Positions 8,818-16,892 of a stretch of DNA of 64,000 nt are shown here, in pieces. Position 1 is the first letter of the stretch; every line of letters starts with the position of its first letter. Source of the stretch: Cyanosarcina radialis HA8281-LM2 (GTDB taxonomy: Bacteria; Cyanobacteriota; Cyanobacteriia; Cyanobacteriales; CCAP-1448); contig JAHHHA010000003.1 in NCBI GenBank assembly GCA_019359615.1, forward strand, positions 62,001-126,000. Reading direction: 5' to 3'. Under the pieces are notes generated by a model. That model had not been told where the DNA came from and did no database searches. It saw nothing but the letters and a program-made list of their open reading frames with translations. Position numbers and translations under genes: made by a program.

Positions 8818-10230
8818 ATGAAATTGCGAAAGATGAAAATGAAATCGGCCAGACAATTAGCTACTTTTATTTTGACTGGCAGTATAGCTGTAGGTACGCA
8901 ACTGCTGGCAGCAACTCCGGCTCGCTCTGCTTGGAACTTTGTGCCATCTAGCCTCACCAATGTCAATGGCACGTTGTACTTTGTTGCCGATAACGGCAGC
9001 CAGGGATATGAACTCTGGAAGAGCAACGGCACCGCTGCTGGCACTGTCTTGGTCAAAGACATCTTTCCTGGCAGTGGTAGTTCTTTTTGGCAATTTTCTC
9101 AGAAATTTCTGATTAATGTTAAAGGGACGTTGTACTTTGCAGCCGATAACGGCAGTCAGGGGAGGGATCTGTGGAAGAGTGACGGCACCGCCGCTGGCAC
9201 TGTCTTAGTCAAAGACATTTTTCCTGGTAGTGGTAGTTCTTTCCCGTTCGATCTCACCAATGTCAATGGGACATTGTACTTTAATGCTAATAACAACAGT
9301 CAGGGGTACGAACTCTGGAAGAGTAACGGCACCACTGCTGGCACTGTCTTAGTTAAAGACATTCATCCTGGACCTAATAGTTCCGATGCCCGCGCTCTAG
9401 CCAATGTTAATGGCACATTGTACTTTAGTGCTAATAATGGCAGGGTGGGGAGGGAACTGTGGAAGAGCGACGGCACCGCTGCTGGCACTGTTCTAGTGAA
9501 AGACATCATGCCTGGAATTCATTCTTCTCTGCCGCAGAACCTCGCCAATGTCAGCGGCACGGTTTATTTTAGTGCAGTTAACAGTCAGGGATATGAACTC
9601 TGGAAGAGCGACGGCACTGCTGCTGGCACTCTTCTAGTTAAAGACATTCGACCTGGATATACTAGTTCTTTTCTGCGAAACCTCACGAATGTCAATGGCA
9701 CGGCGTATTTTGGAGCCAATAACGGCACCGAGGGATTAGAACTGTGGAAAAGCGATGGTACGACTGCTGGCACTGTCCTAGTCAAAGACATCAATCCTGG
9801 AAATAATTTTAATAATGCTTTCCTGCAATTTCTCACGAATGTCAACGGGACCCTGTATTTTAGGCACAGTAACGGCACTCAGGGATTAGAACTGTGGAAA
9901 AGCGATGGTACGACTGCTGGTACTGTTCTAGTCAAAGACATCGCTCCTGGCAGTGGTAGTTCTTTTCCGCGATTTCTCATCAATGTGAATAACAAGCTCT
10001 ACTTTAGTGCCAATGACGGCAGTAATGGTTACGAACTTTGGAAGAGCGATGGCACAACTGCTGGCACTGTCTTAGTCAAAGATATCTTTCCTGGAAGTTC
10101 TAGTTCTAATCCTACTGCTCTCACCAATGTCAACGGCACGGCGTTCTTTGGGGTCGAGATCGCACCAGGACAATACGAACTTTGGAAGACTAATGGCACG
10201 GCGACTACTACGGTTAAGGTCTATCCCTAA
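8818..10230 (+). CDS. secreted ELWxxDGT-repeat protein
   Basis: 470 residues. An N-terminal signal peptide (basic MKLRKMKMKSAR, hydrophobic LATFILTGSIAVG, cleavage near ATPARSA-W) is followed by nine tandem repeats of about 45-50 residues. Each repeat has the form LTNVNGTLYFxAxNGSQGYELWKSDGTxAGTVLVKDIxPGSxSS. This is the ELWxxDGT repeat family, thought to form a beta-propeller and found in secreted or surface proteins of unknown function. A GAGGAGA ribosome site lies 5 bases before ATG 8818. It is the first gene of a + strand run that continues through a small Tat-like peptide and a second secreted propeller protein. Confidence 0.88.
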   Translation: MKLRKMKMKSARQLATFILTGSIAVGTQLLAATPARSAWNFVPSSLTNVNGTLYFVADNGSQGYELWKSNGTAAGTVLVKDIFPGSGSSFWQFSQKFLINVKGTLYFAADNGSQGRDLWKSDGTAAGTVLVKDIFPGSGSSFPFDLTNVNGTLYFNANNNSQGYELWKSNGTTAGTVLVKDIHPGPNSSDARALANVNGTLYFSANNGRVGRELWKSDGTAAGTVLVKDIMPGIHSSLPQNLANVSGTVYFSAVNSQGYELWKSDGTAAGTLLVKDIRPGYTSSFLRNLTNVNGTAYFGANNGTEGLELWKSDGTTAGTVLVKDINPGNNFNNAFLQFLTNVNGTLYFRHSNGTQGLELWKSDGTTAGTVLVKDIAPGSGSSFPRFLINVNNKLYFSANDGSNGYELWKSDGTTAGTVLVKDIFPGSSSSNPTALTNVNGTAFFGVEIAPGQYELWKTNGTATTTVKVYP

Positions 10231-10299
10231 ACAAAGATAATTTGCCCATAAGATTAGAGCATTTTGTCTTTTTTTAACTCAGTATTGGATGTTAACCAA

Positions 10300-10512
10300 A
10301 TGGATCGCCAAGTAGATCGAATTCTGACCCGCAGGCGTACTCTCAAACGGCTGGCACATATCGGTGTAGGGACGGCAACAGGTTTAATCGTTGCTACTCG
10401 CCCTTACGAACGACCGACACTGAAAAAGATGTTGCAGCCCCTCGATCGAGCCGCCGCCCAGACTAGTAGTTGTCCTGACGAAGACGATGAAGGCTGCAAT
10501 ACCCCTCCTTAA
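10300..10512 (+). CDS. small Tat-like exported peptide, acidic Cys-containing C-terminus
   Basis: 70 residues from ATG 10300; a TTG at 10264 would add 12 residues. The N-terminus has a twin-arginine type motif (TRRRTLKRL), a weakly hydrophobic stretch (AHIGVGTATGLIVA) and a possible AxA site (RAAAQ). Cleavage there would leave a 17-residue acidic peptide, QTSSCPDEDDEGCNTPP, with two cysteines. I do not recognise a family. Upstream of ATG 10300 the ribosome site is weak. It sits between two secreted propeller proteins and about 2.4 kb before PqqD and HprK-like genes, so it is a candidate substrate or precursor for them; that is inference. It could simply be a small exported protein. Confidence 0.6.
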   Translation: MDRQVDRILTRRRTLKRLAHIGVGTATGLIVATRPYERPTLKKMLQPLDRAAAQTSSCPDEDDEGCNTPP

Positions 10513-10665
10513 CGAAGTCAGGAAGTGAGGAGGTGAGGAATAGGTTTTTGCAGGAGGGGATTTAGGTCCCGCTCCCAAAACTTTTCCCCTTAAAAGGGGA
10601 GGTAACTGGTCTGATGATTTCGAGCAGATCGTCAGGCTCAAAACTAAACTATTTCAACAAAAATT

Positions 10666-12546
10666 ATGAAGCAAATATTACTGAAAGCAAGTAAAACGGT
10701 AACTCTGTTTGCCATGGCGGGTTTACCGTTAGCGATCGCCTTGCAGCCTTTAAACGCCAACTCACCTCAAATCGCGATCGAAGGTGCAGACATCCACCCC
10801 GTAGAACTAGGAGTGTGGGAAGGAGTCGTCGATCTCGAAGGCGATGAAATCCGCCTCAAACAACTTCAAGGGGACAAACAAATCAAAATCGCTGCCGTCT
10901 TGGGTACTAGCGGTAACGTCACCACCACGGGAATCGCCAAGCTCTATAACAATCTGCCTTTACTCCCCAACGGTGGGAATAATTATGCTTCTTTATCCTT
11001 ACGCTGGCAAATTACCAACAACACCGGAGCCACTTTAGGAGAAGCTACCGCCGGAAATCCCACAGGAATTAAGTTGCAGTTAATGCCTTATGCTGGCACC
11101 ACACCAGCGGCCGATGGCACTTTTTGTGAAAGTGGAGCTACTACCTTACAACGACCGATTTGCGCGATCTCCACTACCATTCTGGCTGGCAAGGTGGGAG
11201 CATCGGGAAGAAATGATGGTACCGATCCGGTGTACCTCGCTTATATGACTCCTCGCGATGGCACTAATTTAACCGTCGCCGACGACACGACAGCTACCGA
11301 ATCGAACGAAGCCACCGGGCGTACCAGCAGCACCGACTTTGCCAGAAGCGTGTGGTTGAGCAACCCCACGCTGGCTAATGGCAGTTCGACTACCATCGGG
11401 TTACGGTTTCGCTATCAACAAACGGCAGCCGGAAACGGACAACCGCGAGTCACCGGGTTTCGCTACAAATTTCGGATTCTAGCCGATCGAGTTGGAGGTG
11501 CAGAACCAACGGCCGGTAATGCCTATGTGACTACCGTAGCTGGGAATGGTACAGATGCCTTCCAAGATGGGGTGGGAGCAAGCGCGCGGTTCAATGAACC
11601 AAGTCGTGTAGCAGTCAACCCCAGTGGGATGACTTTATATGTCGCCGATGATAGCAACCACCGCATCCGAGCGATAAATCTGGCAACTAGTCAAGTCACT
11701 ACCGTAGCAGGGGATGGCACACCAGGATTCCGAGATGGGCCGGGATCGCAGGCGCGGTTCTTTGTCCCAAGAGGTGTAGCAGTCAACCCCAGTGGGACGA
11801 CTCTGTATGTCGCCGATCATGGCAACCACCGCATCCGGACGATAAATCTGGCAAATAGTGAGGTCACTACTCTGGCAGGAGAGGGCATAGGATCGTTCCG
11901 AAATGGGGCGGGATTGCAGGCGTGGTTCTCCTCGCCAAATGGCGTAGCGATCGACCCCAGTGGGACAACTCTGTATGTCGCCGATGGGGGCAACTTCCGG
12001 ATTCGGACGATAAATCTGCAAACTAGTGAGGTCACTACTCTGGCAGGAGAGGGCAATTTGGGTTTCCGAGATGGACCGGCGGCGACGGCGTGGTTCGGTC
12101 TCCCAACTGGCGTAGCGATCGACCCCAGCGGGACGACGGTATATGTCGCCGATTTTGGCAACCAACGCATCCGGGCGATAAATCTGCAAACTAGTCAGGT
12201 CACTACTCTGGCAGGGGATGGCAATTTGGGTTTCCAAGACGGGCTGGCGGCGACGGCGCGGTTCCGTTACCCAATTGACTTAGCGGTCAACCCCAGTGGG
12301 ACGACGGTGTATGTCGCCGATTTTGGCAACTTCCGGATTCGGGCAATAAATCTGGCAACTAGTGAGGTCACTACTCTGGCAGGGGATAGCAATTTGGGTT
12401 TCCAAGATGGACCAGCGGCAACGGCGCAGTTCGCTAACCCATATGGCATAGCAGTCAACCCCAGTGGGACGACGGTATATGTCCCCGATCGTCGATTCAG
12501 CCACCGTATCCGACAGATTCAGACCATTGAGGGTGTGGCTCCGTAG
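10666..12546 (+). CDS. secreted NHL-repeat beta-propeller protein
   Basis: 626 residues. A signal peptide (MKQILLKASKTVTLFAMAGLPLAIALQPLNA) leads into an unrecognised domain (about 30-280) rich in Thr/Gly. Six NHL repeats follow (about 290-620), each of the form VTTLAGxGNLGFxDGxAATARFxxPxGVAVNPSGTTVYVADxGNxRIRAINLxTSE. Six blades make one propeller, likely for protein, peptide or surface-ligand binding outside the cytoplasmic membrane. The repeats are very similar in DNA, so copy number may change by recombination. ATG 10666 gives the signal peptide. Part of the + strand run leading to PqqD/HprK. Confidence 0.85.
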   Translation: MKQILLKASKTVTLFAMAGLPLAIALQPLNANSPQIAIEGADIHPVELGVWEGVVDLEGDEIRLKQLQGDKQIKIAAVLGTSGNVTTTGIAKLYNNLPLLPNGGNNYASLSLRWQITNNTGATLGEATAGNPTGIKLQLMPYAGTTPAADGTFCESGATTLQRPICAISTTILAGKVGASGRNDGTDPVYLAYMTPRDGTNLTVADDTTATESNEATGRTSSTDFARSVWLSNPTLANGSSTTIGLRFRYQQTAAGNGQPRVTGFRYKFRILADRVGGAEPTAGNAYVTTVAGNGTDAFQDGVGASARFNEPSRVAVNPSGMTLYVADDSNHRIRAINLATSQVTTVAGDGTPGFRDGPGSQARFFVPRGVAVNPSGTTLYVADHGNHRIRTINLANSEVTTLAGEGIGSFRNGAGLQAWFSSPNGVAIDPSGTTLYVADGGNFRIRTINLQTSEVTTLAGEGNLGFRDGPAATAWFGLPTGVAIDPSGTTVYVADFGNQRIRAINLQTSQVTTLAGDGNLGFQDGLAATARFRYPIDLAVNPSGTTVYVADFGNFRIRAINLATSEVTTLAGDSNLGFQDGPAATAQFANPYGIAVNPSGTTVYVPDRRFSHRIRQIQTIEGVAP

Positions 12547-12919
12547 GGGAGAGGGGAAAGGGTACGGGGTAAAGGGTAAACAGGGGAGATGAAGGGTAAT
12601 GGTCAGCCGCATCAACGATCGCATTTCAATCCCAATGCTAAGTGCCAAGCACAGGCTGCGCCAACGCCCAACCCCACCGAAAGAGCGATCGCCTTTCCCA
12701 ATTCCCCAGGAGCGAGCCGTTGCTCCGCAACAGGCTGTGTCAAAGCGCAGCGCGTGCGGGCGAAGCATTGGGAGATCGACGATAATGATGAAAAGCGTTG
12801 AGTTATCGCCCCAATACTAAGTGCAAGGCACAGGCTTCGCCTTAGCGAAGCCATGCCGCAGGCTATACGCCCCTACAGTTTTTATCAGTAAATAGCATCC
12901 CAAATTGAGGAGGTGGCTG
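12547..12919. other. intergenic region with dispersed repeats
   Basis: About 370 bases with no gene I can support. It holds a GA-rich stretch after the NHL stop (12547-12600), an imperfect direct repeat of about 30 bases (12633-12662 and 12812-12842, both reading CAATxCTAAGTGC...GGCACAGGCT-like), and a perfect hairpin GGCTTCGC-CTTA-GCGAAGCC (12833-12852). Short frames on both strands here look like repeat translations. Confidence 0.55.
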
Positions 12920-13192
12920 GTGTCTTGGCGTTTGAGTTCCCATGTTTTGATTGCCCCTGTAGTGGATGAAGCAGTGTTGCTGGATACAGCTACCAACGAT
13001 CGCTATATTCTTAATGAAATGGCTCTCAACATTTGTACTCTGCTGCAAGAGGGTTACGATGGTCCTCAAATAGTGGAGGAATTAAAGCAGCTATATCCAG
13101 ATAAATCGACAGAGATTCCCGTCGATGTCGAACAGTTTATGACTCTGCTACAAACAGAAAAATTAATCGAGTGGCAAGAGCAAAGAGCATGA
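12920..13192 (+). CDS. PqqD family peptide-binding protein
   Basis: 90 residues, matching the PqqD/RRE fold: a beta-rich N-terminus (SHVLIAPVVDEAVLLDTATNDRYILNEMALNI) and C-terminal helices (YDGPQIVEELKQLY...EQFMTLLQTEKLIEW). Proteins of this family bind the leader peptide of a RiPP precursor and present it to modifying enzymes; other members are stand-alone and of unknown role. GTG 12920 is chosen because a strong GAGGAGG ribosome site (12907-12913) lies 6 bases before it; the TTG at 12905 would overlap that site. The HprK-like gene starts 35 bases after the stop, so the two are probably co-transcribed. Confidence 0.82.
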   Translation: MSWRLSSHVLIAPVVDEAVLLDTATNDRYILNEMALNICTLLQEGYDGPQIVEELKQLYPDKSTEIPVDVEQFMTLLQTEKLIEWQEQRA

Positions 13193-13227
13193 AAGTTTTC
13201 TGTTAGGGCGATCGCGTTTTATCCGAC

Positions 13228-14124
13228 ATGATGCAAACAGATGAAGCTGGAATTATCTCTCTCTTGCAACGCCTAGAACTTCCCTTGAAGTGGCAAATTC
13301 ACCTAGTGGAGCCATCGCCTGCTCTCGAACCCGATGCGATCGATTTTGCTACTTCCTTTGAGTTTCTCCAATATTTCCGCCTCAAATCGGGAGCGATTTA
13401 CCTGCAAGAACCCCACGCCGGACATCAAGCCCAAATCTGGCCAGATAAACATCAATTGCAAATCTGGGCGGTAGATACACCTCAACAGCCCCTCGACACT
13501 CATCGCCTCTGGCATAATTTCATCCGCTACAGCGTCAGTTTCTATTTGAGCTATTTGGGTTACACTCCCTTGCACGCAGCGGCTTTAATCGATCCTAGCG
13601 ATCGCGTCTGGCTATTTGCTGGTCAAAGTGGTGCGGGCAAATCCACCCTCACCGTAGGAGCGATCGAAGCTGGATGGAAATATCTCAGCGATGACGGTTT
13701 AATCTTGGAGGTTCAGGACGAACGAGTAGTAGCGCATAGCTGGTGGGGTAGCAGTTTGCTCGATCCGATCCTCATAAAGACTTACCCCCATCTAGAACCT
13801 TACTTGGGAGAATTTATCGGTCGGCGACAGTTAATTAACTTGCAGACAATTTACCGCGATCGCTCTTTGCCGCAAGCCATTCCCGATATCATTGCGTTTC
13901 CTTACTTGAGTAACGAAGTTCGATTAGCAAAATTAGAAGCGATCGCTCCAGGTTCAGCCTTGGCTCAACTGATGTCGCATACAGCACCTTGGTTGATGGT
14001 AGAGCCTCGATCGCACTTATCAACCTTAAGAATATTGTGCGAACAGTGTTCTTACTTCACGCTACATCTGGGATCTACTTTGAGAACAATGCCCGATCTG
14101 CTATCTTCATCTCTCTCCTCGTGA
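13228..14124 (+). CDS. HprK-like serine kinase family protein
   Basis: 298 residues. The C-terminal half holds the HPr-kinase-type P-loop GQSGAGKST (near residue 132), preceded by the family signature PLHAAAL, with SDDGLIL after it. The N-terminal half (about 1-100) is not the classical HprK N-domain. Relatives occur beside PqqD and nucleotidyltransferase genes; in paeninodin clusters such a kinase phosphorylates the C-terminal Ser of the precursor. The substrate here is unknown. A second ATG directly follows the first at 13231. Its stop overlaps the start of the next kinase gene in a GTGA tetranucleotide, suggesting translational coupling. Confidence 0.8.
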   Translation: MMQTDEAGIISLLQRLELPLKWQIHLVEPSPALEPDAIDFATSFEFLQYFRLKSGAIYLQEPHAGHQAQIWPDKHQLQIWAVDTPQQPLDTHRLWHNFIRYSVSFYLSYLGYTPLHAAALIDPSDRVWLFAGQSGAGKSTLTVGAIEAGWKYLSDDGLILEVQDERVVAHSWWGSSLLDPILIKTYPHLEPYLGEFIGRRQLINLQTIYRDRSLPQAIPDIIAFPYLSNEVRLAKLEAIAPGSALAQLMSHTAPWLMVEPRSHLSTLRILCEQCSYFTLHLGSTLRTMPDLLSSSLSS

Positions 14125-14645
14125 CTCGAATGATTCTGCTGATTGGATTACCTGGTAGCGGCAAATCGTCTCTAGCCCAACAGATGGTAGTTGAAGATCC
14201 ACAACGCCAGCCCATCTCGACCGATGCAATTCGCGATCGACTATTTGGAGATGAAAGCATCCAAGGATCTTGGCCGTTAGTGCGGGAGCGAATACAGCAG
14301 CAGTTGCAAGCGGCTGTCAGTTCGGCAGTGCCAGAAGTCATTTATGATGCCACTAATGCCCATCAGCAGCACCGACGGGAAGCGATCGCTTTAGGTCGCA
14401 ATTGCGGTTGCGATCGGATTACTGGTATCTGGTTAGACCTGCCCGTCGATCGATGTCTGGAGAGCAACCGAGAGCGCTCTAGGCAAGTTCCAGAAGAAAT
14501 CATTTGGCAAATGTACCGCCAACTGGTGCTTTTTCCCCCTAGTATTGCCGATGGACTCGATTGTTTGATTCGCTGCCATACCGGAGGTACGGATATCGCG
14601 ATCGCCTCAATTTACCCATTTCGCTATAAATTTGTTAAAGATTGA
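14121..14645 (+). CDS. P-loop kinase (AAA_33, polynucleotide-kinase-like)
   Basis: 174 residues from GTG 14121, whose codon overlaps the HprK-like stop (GTGA); ATG 14130 is an alternative. The Walker A is GLPGSGKSS at the N-terminus. PISTDAIRDRLFGD and VIYDATNAHQQHRREAI are typical of the zeta-toxin/T4 polynucleotide-kinase-like AAA_33 group, and the LID region has Arg pairs (NRERSRQVPEEII). These enzymes phosphorylate small molecules, nucleic acid ends or sugars. The tight coupling to the HprK-like gene suggests a shared process, but the substrate cannot be told from sequence. Confidence 0.78.
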   Translation: MTRMILLIGLPGSGKSSLAQQMVVEDPQRQPISTDAIRDRLFGDESIQGSWPLVRERIQQQLQAAVSSAVPEVIYDATNAHQQHRREAIALGRNCGCDRITGIWLDLPVDRCLESNRERSRQVPEEIIWQMYRQLVLFPPSIADGLDCLIRCHTGGTDIAIASIYPFRYKFVKD

Positions 14646-14756
14646 GATAGGAGCAAAATAGTTTTAAATTATTGGCGAGCAAATAATTATTTTCATCCCA
14701 AGCTCTTTTCCCTATCCTCTTATAACGAAATTTGTAGACGAGAGTAAGCTAAACAA

Positions 14757-15761
14757 ATGGCTGTGTCAGACTTCAAAGACTATTACTCCATTTTGGGAGT
14801 CAATAAAACTGCTAGTGCTGATGAGATCAAAAAAAGTTATCGGCGGTTGGCTCGGAAGTACCACCCCGATATGAACCCTGGCGACAAACAGGCAGAAAGC
14901 AAGTTTAAGGAAGTCAACGAAGCCTACGAAGTCTTATCAGATAAAGAAAAACGCCAGAAATACGACCAGTTCGGTCAATATTGGCGGCAAGCCGGACAAG
15001 GCTGGCCTTCAGGAGCTAGTAGTGGAGTCGGTACGGATGTTGGCGGCTTTGATTTCAGTCAGTATGCTAACTTTGACGAATTTATCAACGAGCTACTAGG
15101 TCGGTTTAATACCCCTGGGGCTGGTACTGGTAGCCGTCGCACCTACAACTATCGAACTTCGACGGGTGGAACCACCGGATTCGATGACTTTGGAGGGTTT
15201 TCTGGGTTTGACAACCGCACCGCTAGCAACATCGATCGCGAGGCCACTTTAGCCCTGACTTTTTCCGAGGCTTTCCACGGGGTGCAAAAGCGCCTGAATT
15301 TGGGCAATGAAGTCATTGAAGTCCGGATTCCGGCTGGTGCTAAGCATGGCAGTCGGGTGCGGGTGCGCGGCAAGGGGAATGTGGGTGCTTACAATCAGCG
15401 GGGCGATCTGTATTTGAAGATCGACCTTCAGCCTCACTCTTTCTTCCAATTTGAGGGCGACAACCTGGTGTGCGAAGTGCCAGTAACCCCAGACGAAGCT
15501 GTATTAGGGGCGCAAGTAGAAGTGCCAACTCCAGATGGTACAGTTACCGTCAACGTGCCAGCGGGGGTAAGATCGGGTCAATCTTTGCGGTTGCGTGGCA
15601 AAGGCTGGCCTCTGACTAAAGGCGGTAGAAGCGATCAGTTAGTCAAAATTTTGATCGCGACTCCTAAAGAAATCGATCCCACCGAGCGAGAACTTTACGA
15701 AAAAATCCGCACCCAACGCAGCTACAATCCTCGCAGTCATTTATCTCAAATCCGACTGTAA
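14757..15761 (+). CDS. DnaJ/CbpA-type co-chaperone (type II, no zinc finger)
   Basis: 334 residues. The J domain (8-75) has the HPD motif in [13 protein letters not shown] Gly/Phe-rich linker (about 80-160) follows, then the two C-terminal beta domains (160-330; [25 protein letters not shown]). The Cys-rich zinc-binding domain of DnaJ proper is absent, so it is a type II co-chaperone like CbpA. It stimulates DnaK ATPase and delivers substrates. It is 111 bases from the preceding kinase gene and probably has its own promoter. Confidence 0.92.
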   Translation: MAVSDFKDYYSILGVNKTASADEIKKSYRRLARKYHPDMNPGDKQAESKFKEVNEAYEVLSDKEKRQKYDQFGQYWRQAGQGWPSGASSGVGTDVGGFDFSQYANFDEFINELLGRFNTPGAGTGSRRTYNYRTSTGGTTGFDDFGGFSGFDNRTASNIDREATLALTFSEAFHGVQKRLNLGNEVIEVRIPAGAKHGSRVRVRGKGNVGAYNQRGDLYLKIDLQPHSFFQFEGDNLVCEVPVTPDEAVLGAQVEVPTPDGTVTVNVPAGVRSGQSLRLRGKGWPLTKGGRSDQLVKILIATPKEIDPTERELYEKIRTQRSYNPRSHLSQIRL

Positions 15762-15824
15762 ACTCCTCCCTGCGGCTACGCTATTTCAGCAGCCCTCTAG
15801 TTAGATTCAACCTTCAACGGGGAC

Positions 15825-15871
15825 TTGACATATGTATTTATCTTAGTTATCATTCAACCATATGGTTGAAT
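15825..15871 (+). promoter_or_regulatory. sigma70 promoter and palindromic operator on the ArsR start codon
   Basis: A perfect -35 TTGACA (15825-15830), a 17-base spacer and a -10 TATCAT (15848-15853) place the transcription start at about 15859-15861, immediately before ATG 15862. A perfect 20-base palindrome ATTCAACCATATGGTTGAAT (15852-15871) overlaps the end of the -10, the start site and the start codon. No ribosome site precedes the ATG. The layout suggests a leaderless message repressed by the dimeric regulator it encodes. Confidence 0.75.
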
Positions 15872-16200
15872 CAAATTTTGCTCTCGATCTGATTTTTGGT
15901 GCGCTCGCCGATGCGACCCGGAGAGACATCCTCAAGCGCGTATCGAGAGGAAAACACACCATCAGCGAATTAGCAGAATTTTATGCCATGTCTTTGGCAG
16001 CAGTGGCGAAGCACGTCAGCGTGCTGGAGAAAGCAGGACTGATTACCAAGCGGCGAAGTGGCAAGGAGAAAGTCATTCATGTCGAACCAAAGACGATCGA
16101 AGTAGCCGCAGCGCATCTGAGCGAGTACGAACAACTATGGGGTGCCCGCTTCGATGCCTTGGAAAAGTTATTGGCAGAAAATAGAACCGGAGGAGGATAA
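15862..16200 (+). CDS. ArsR-family winged-helix transcriptional regulator
   Basis: 112 residues with the winged HTH of ArsR/SmtB relatives: FGALADATRRDILKRVSRGKHTISELAEFYAMSLAAVAKHVSVLEKAGLITKRRSGKEKVIHVEP. The metal-binding ELCVCDL-type motif of SmtB/ArsR is missing, as in the subgroup paired with AHSA1/SRPBCC proteins. The AHSA1 gene begins 4 bases after its stop, so they form one operon. The promoter overlaps a perfect palindrome at the start codon, which points to autorepression. Cyanobacterial codon use and HIP1-like sites give no sign of recent transfer. Confidence 0.87.
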   Translation: MVESNFALDLIFGALADATRRDILKRVSRGKHTISELAEFYAMSLAAVAKHVSVLEKAGLITKRRSGKEKVIHVEPKTIEVAAAHLSEYEQLWGARFDALEKLLAENRTGGG

Positions 16201-16204
16201 CTGT

Positions 16205-16684
16205 ATGGCACAGCTAAAAGTCACAGTCCCAGAAAACTCACAAAATATCTTGGGTATCGTCACGATCGATGCTGCTTTAGAAAAAGTATTCGAGGCATAT
16301 ACCAAAGAAGAACTCTTTGCCAAATGGTGGTGTCGCGGCAATCCGATGAAAGTATATCGCTTTGATTGCCAAGACGGCGGGAGTTGGCATATTGCAGAGC
16401 AGTCAGAAGATGGGAATGAGTATGAATTTATTGGCTGTTTTCACGAAGTAGCCCCAAATAAACGCATCGTGCAGACGTTTGAATTCTTGGGGATGCCAGA
16501 ACGCGGACACGTCATGTTGGAAAAAGCCGAATTTGTGGCCGTTGACGCACATACGACTGAGATTCATACCCATAGCACTGCCATGAGCCAAGAAGACCGA
16601 GACGGCATGGTCGCCAGTGGAATGGAAAGCGGCTGGCGGCAGTCGATCGAAGCTCTTGGCAAGCTGCTAAGAGCGGGCAACTAA
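16205..16684 (+). CDS. AHSA1/SRPBCC domain protein
   Basis: 159 residues of the SRPBCC (START-like) fold, AHSA1 subgroup: IDAALEKVFEAYTKEELFAKWW near the N-terminus, GGSWHI and HEVAPNKRIVQTFEF in the middle, and GMESGWRQSIEALGKLL at the end. ATG 16205 is preceded by a GGAGGAGG ribosome site (16189-16196), and the longer upstream frame overlaps the ArsR gene in another frame. Members bind hydrophobic ligands; paired with an ArsR-type gene they are often part of a small stress or ligand-response unit. The ligand is unknown. Confidence 0.87.
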   Translation: MAQLKVTVPENSQNILGIVTIDAALEKVFEAYTKEELFAKWWCRGNPMKVYRFDCQDGGSWHIAEQSEDGNEYEFIGCFHEVAPNKRIVQTFEFLGMPERGHVMLEKAEFVAVDAHTTEIHTHSTAMSQEDRDGMVASGMESGWRQSIEALGKLLRAGN

Positions 16685-16892
16685 CTCTAGCTCGCTCTGT
16701 CGGAAGATCGGCTATTCGTGGAAGTTGACAAAGGCGATCGCATCGTTCATTTGCTGTTTGCCGTTGCCTTCATCTGGGTAGGGCGAAGAAGCATATCAGC
16801 CCAAACCAGGTAATCCATGCAGTTTCGTTGAAGGCTAGGTCCGCGAAGCTCCAGCGTTTGGTAGCCCTGCCGATTCCTTCCAGCGTCATGTG

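Noticed and set aside
10264-10299. TTG start for the small Tat-like peptide
   Set aside because: ATG 10300 begins right before the basic region; the extra 12 residues have no signal character.
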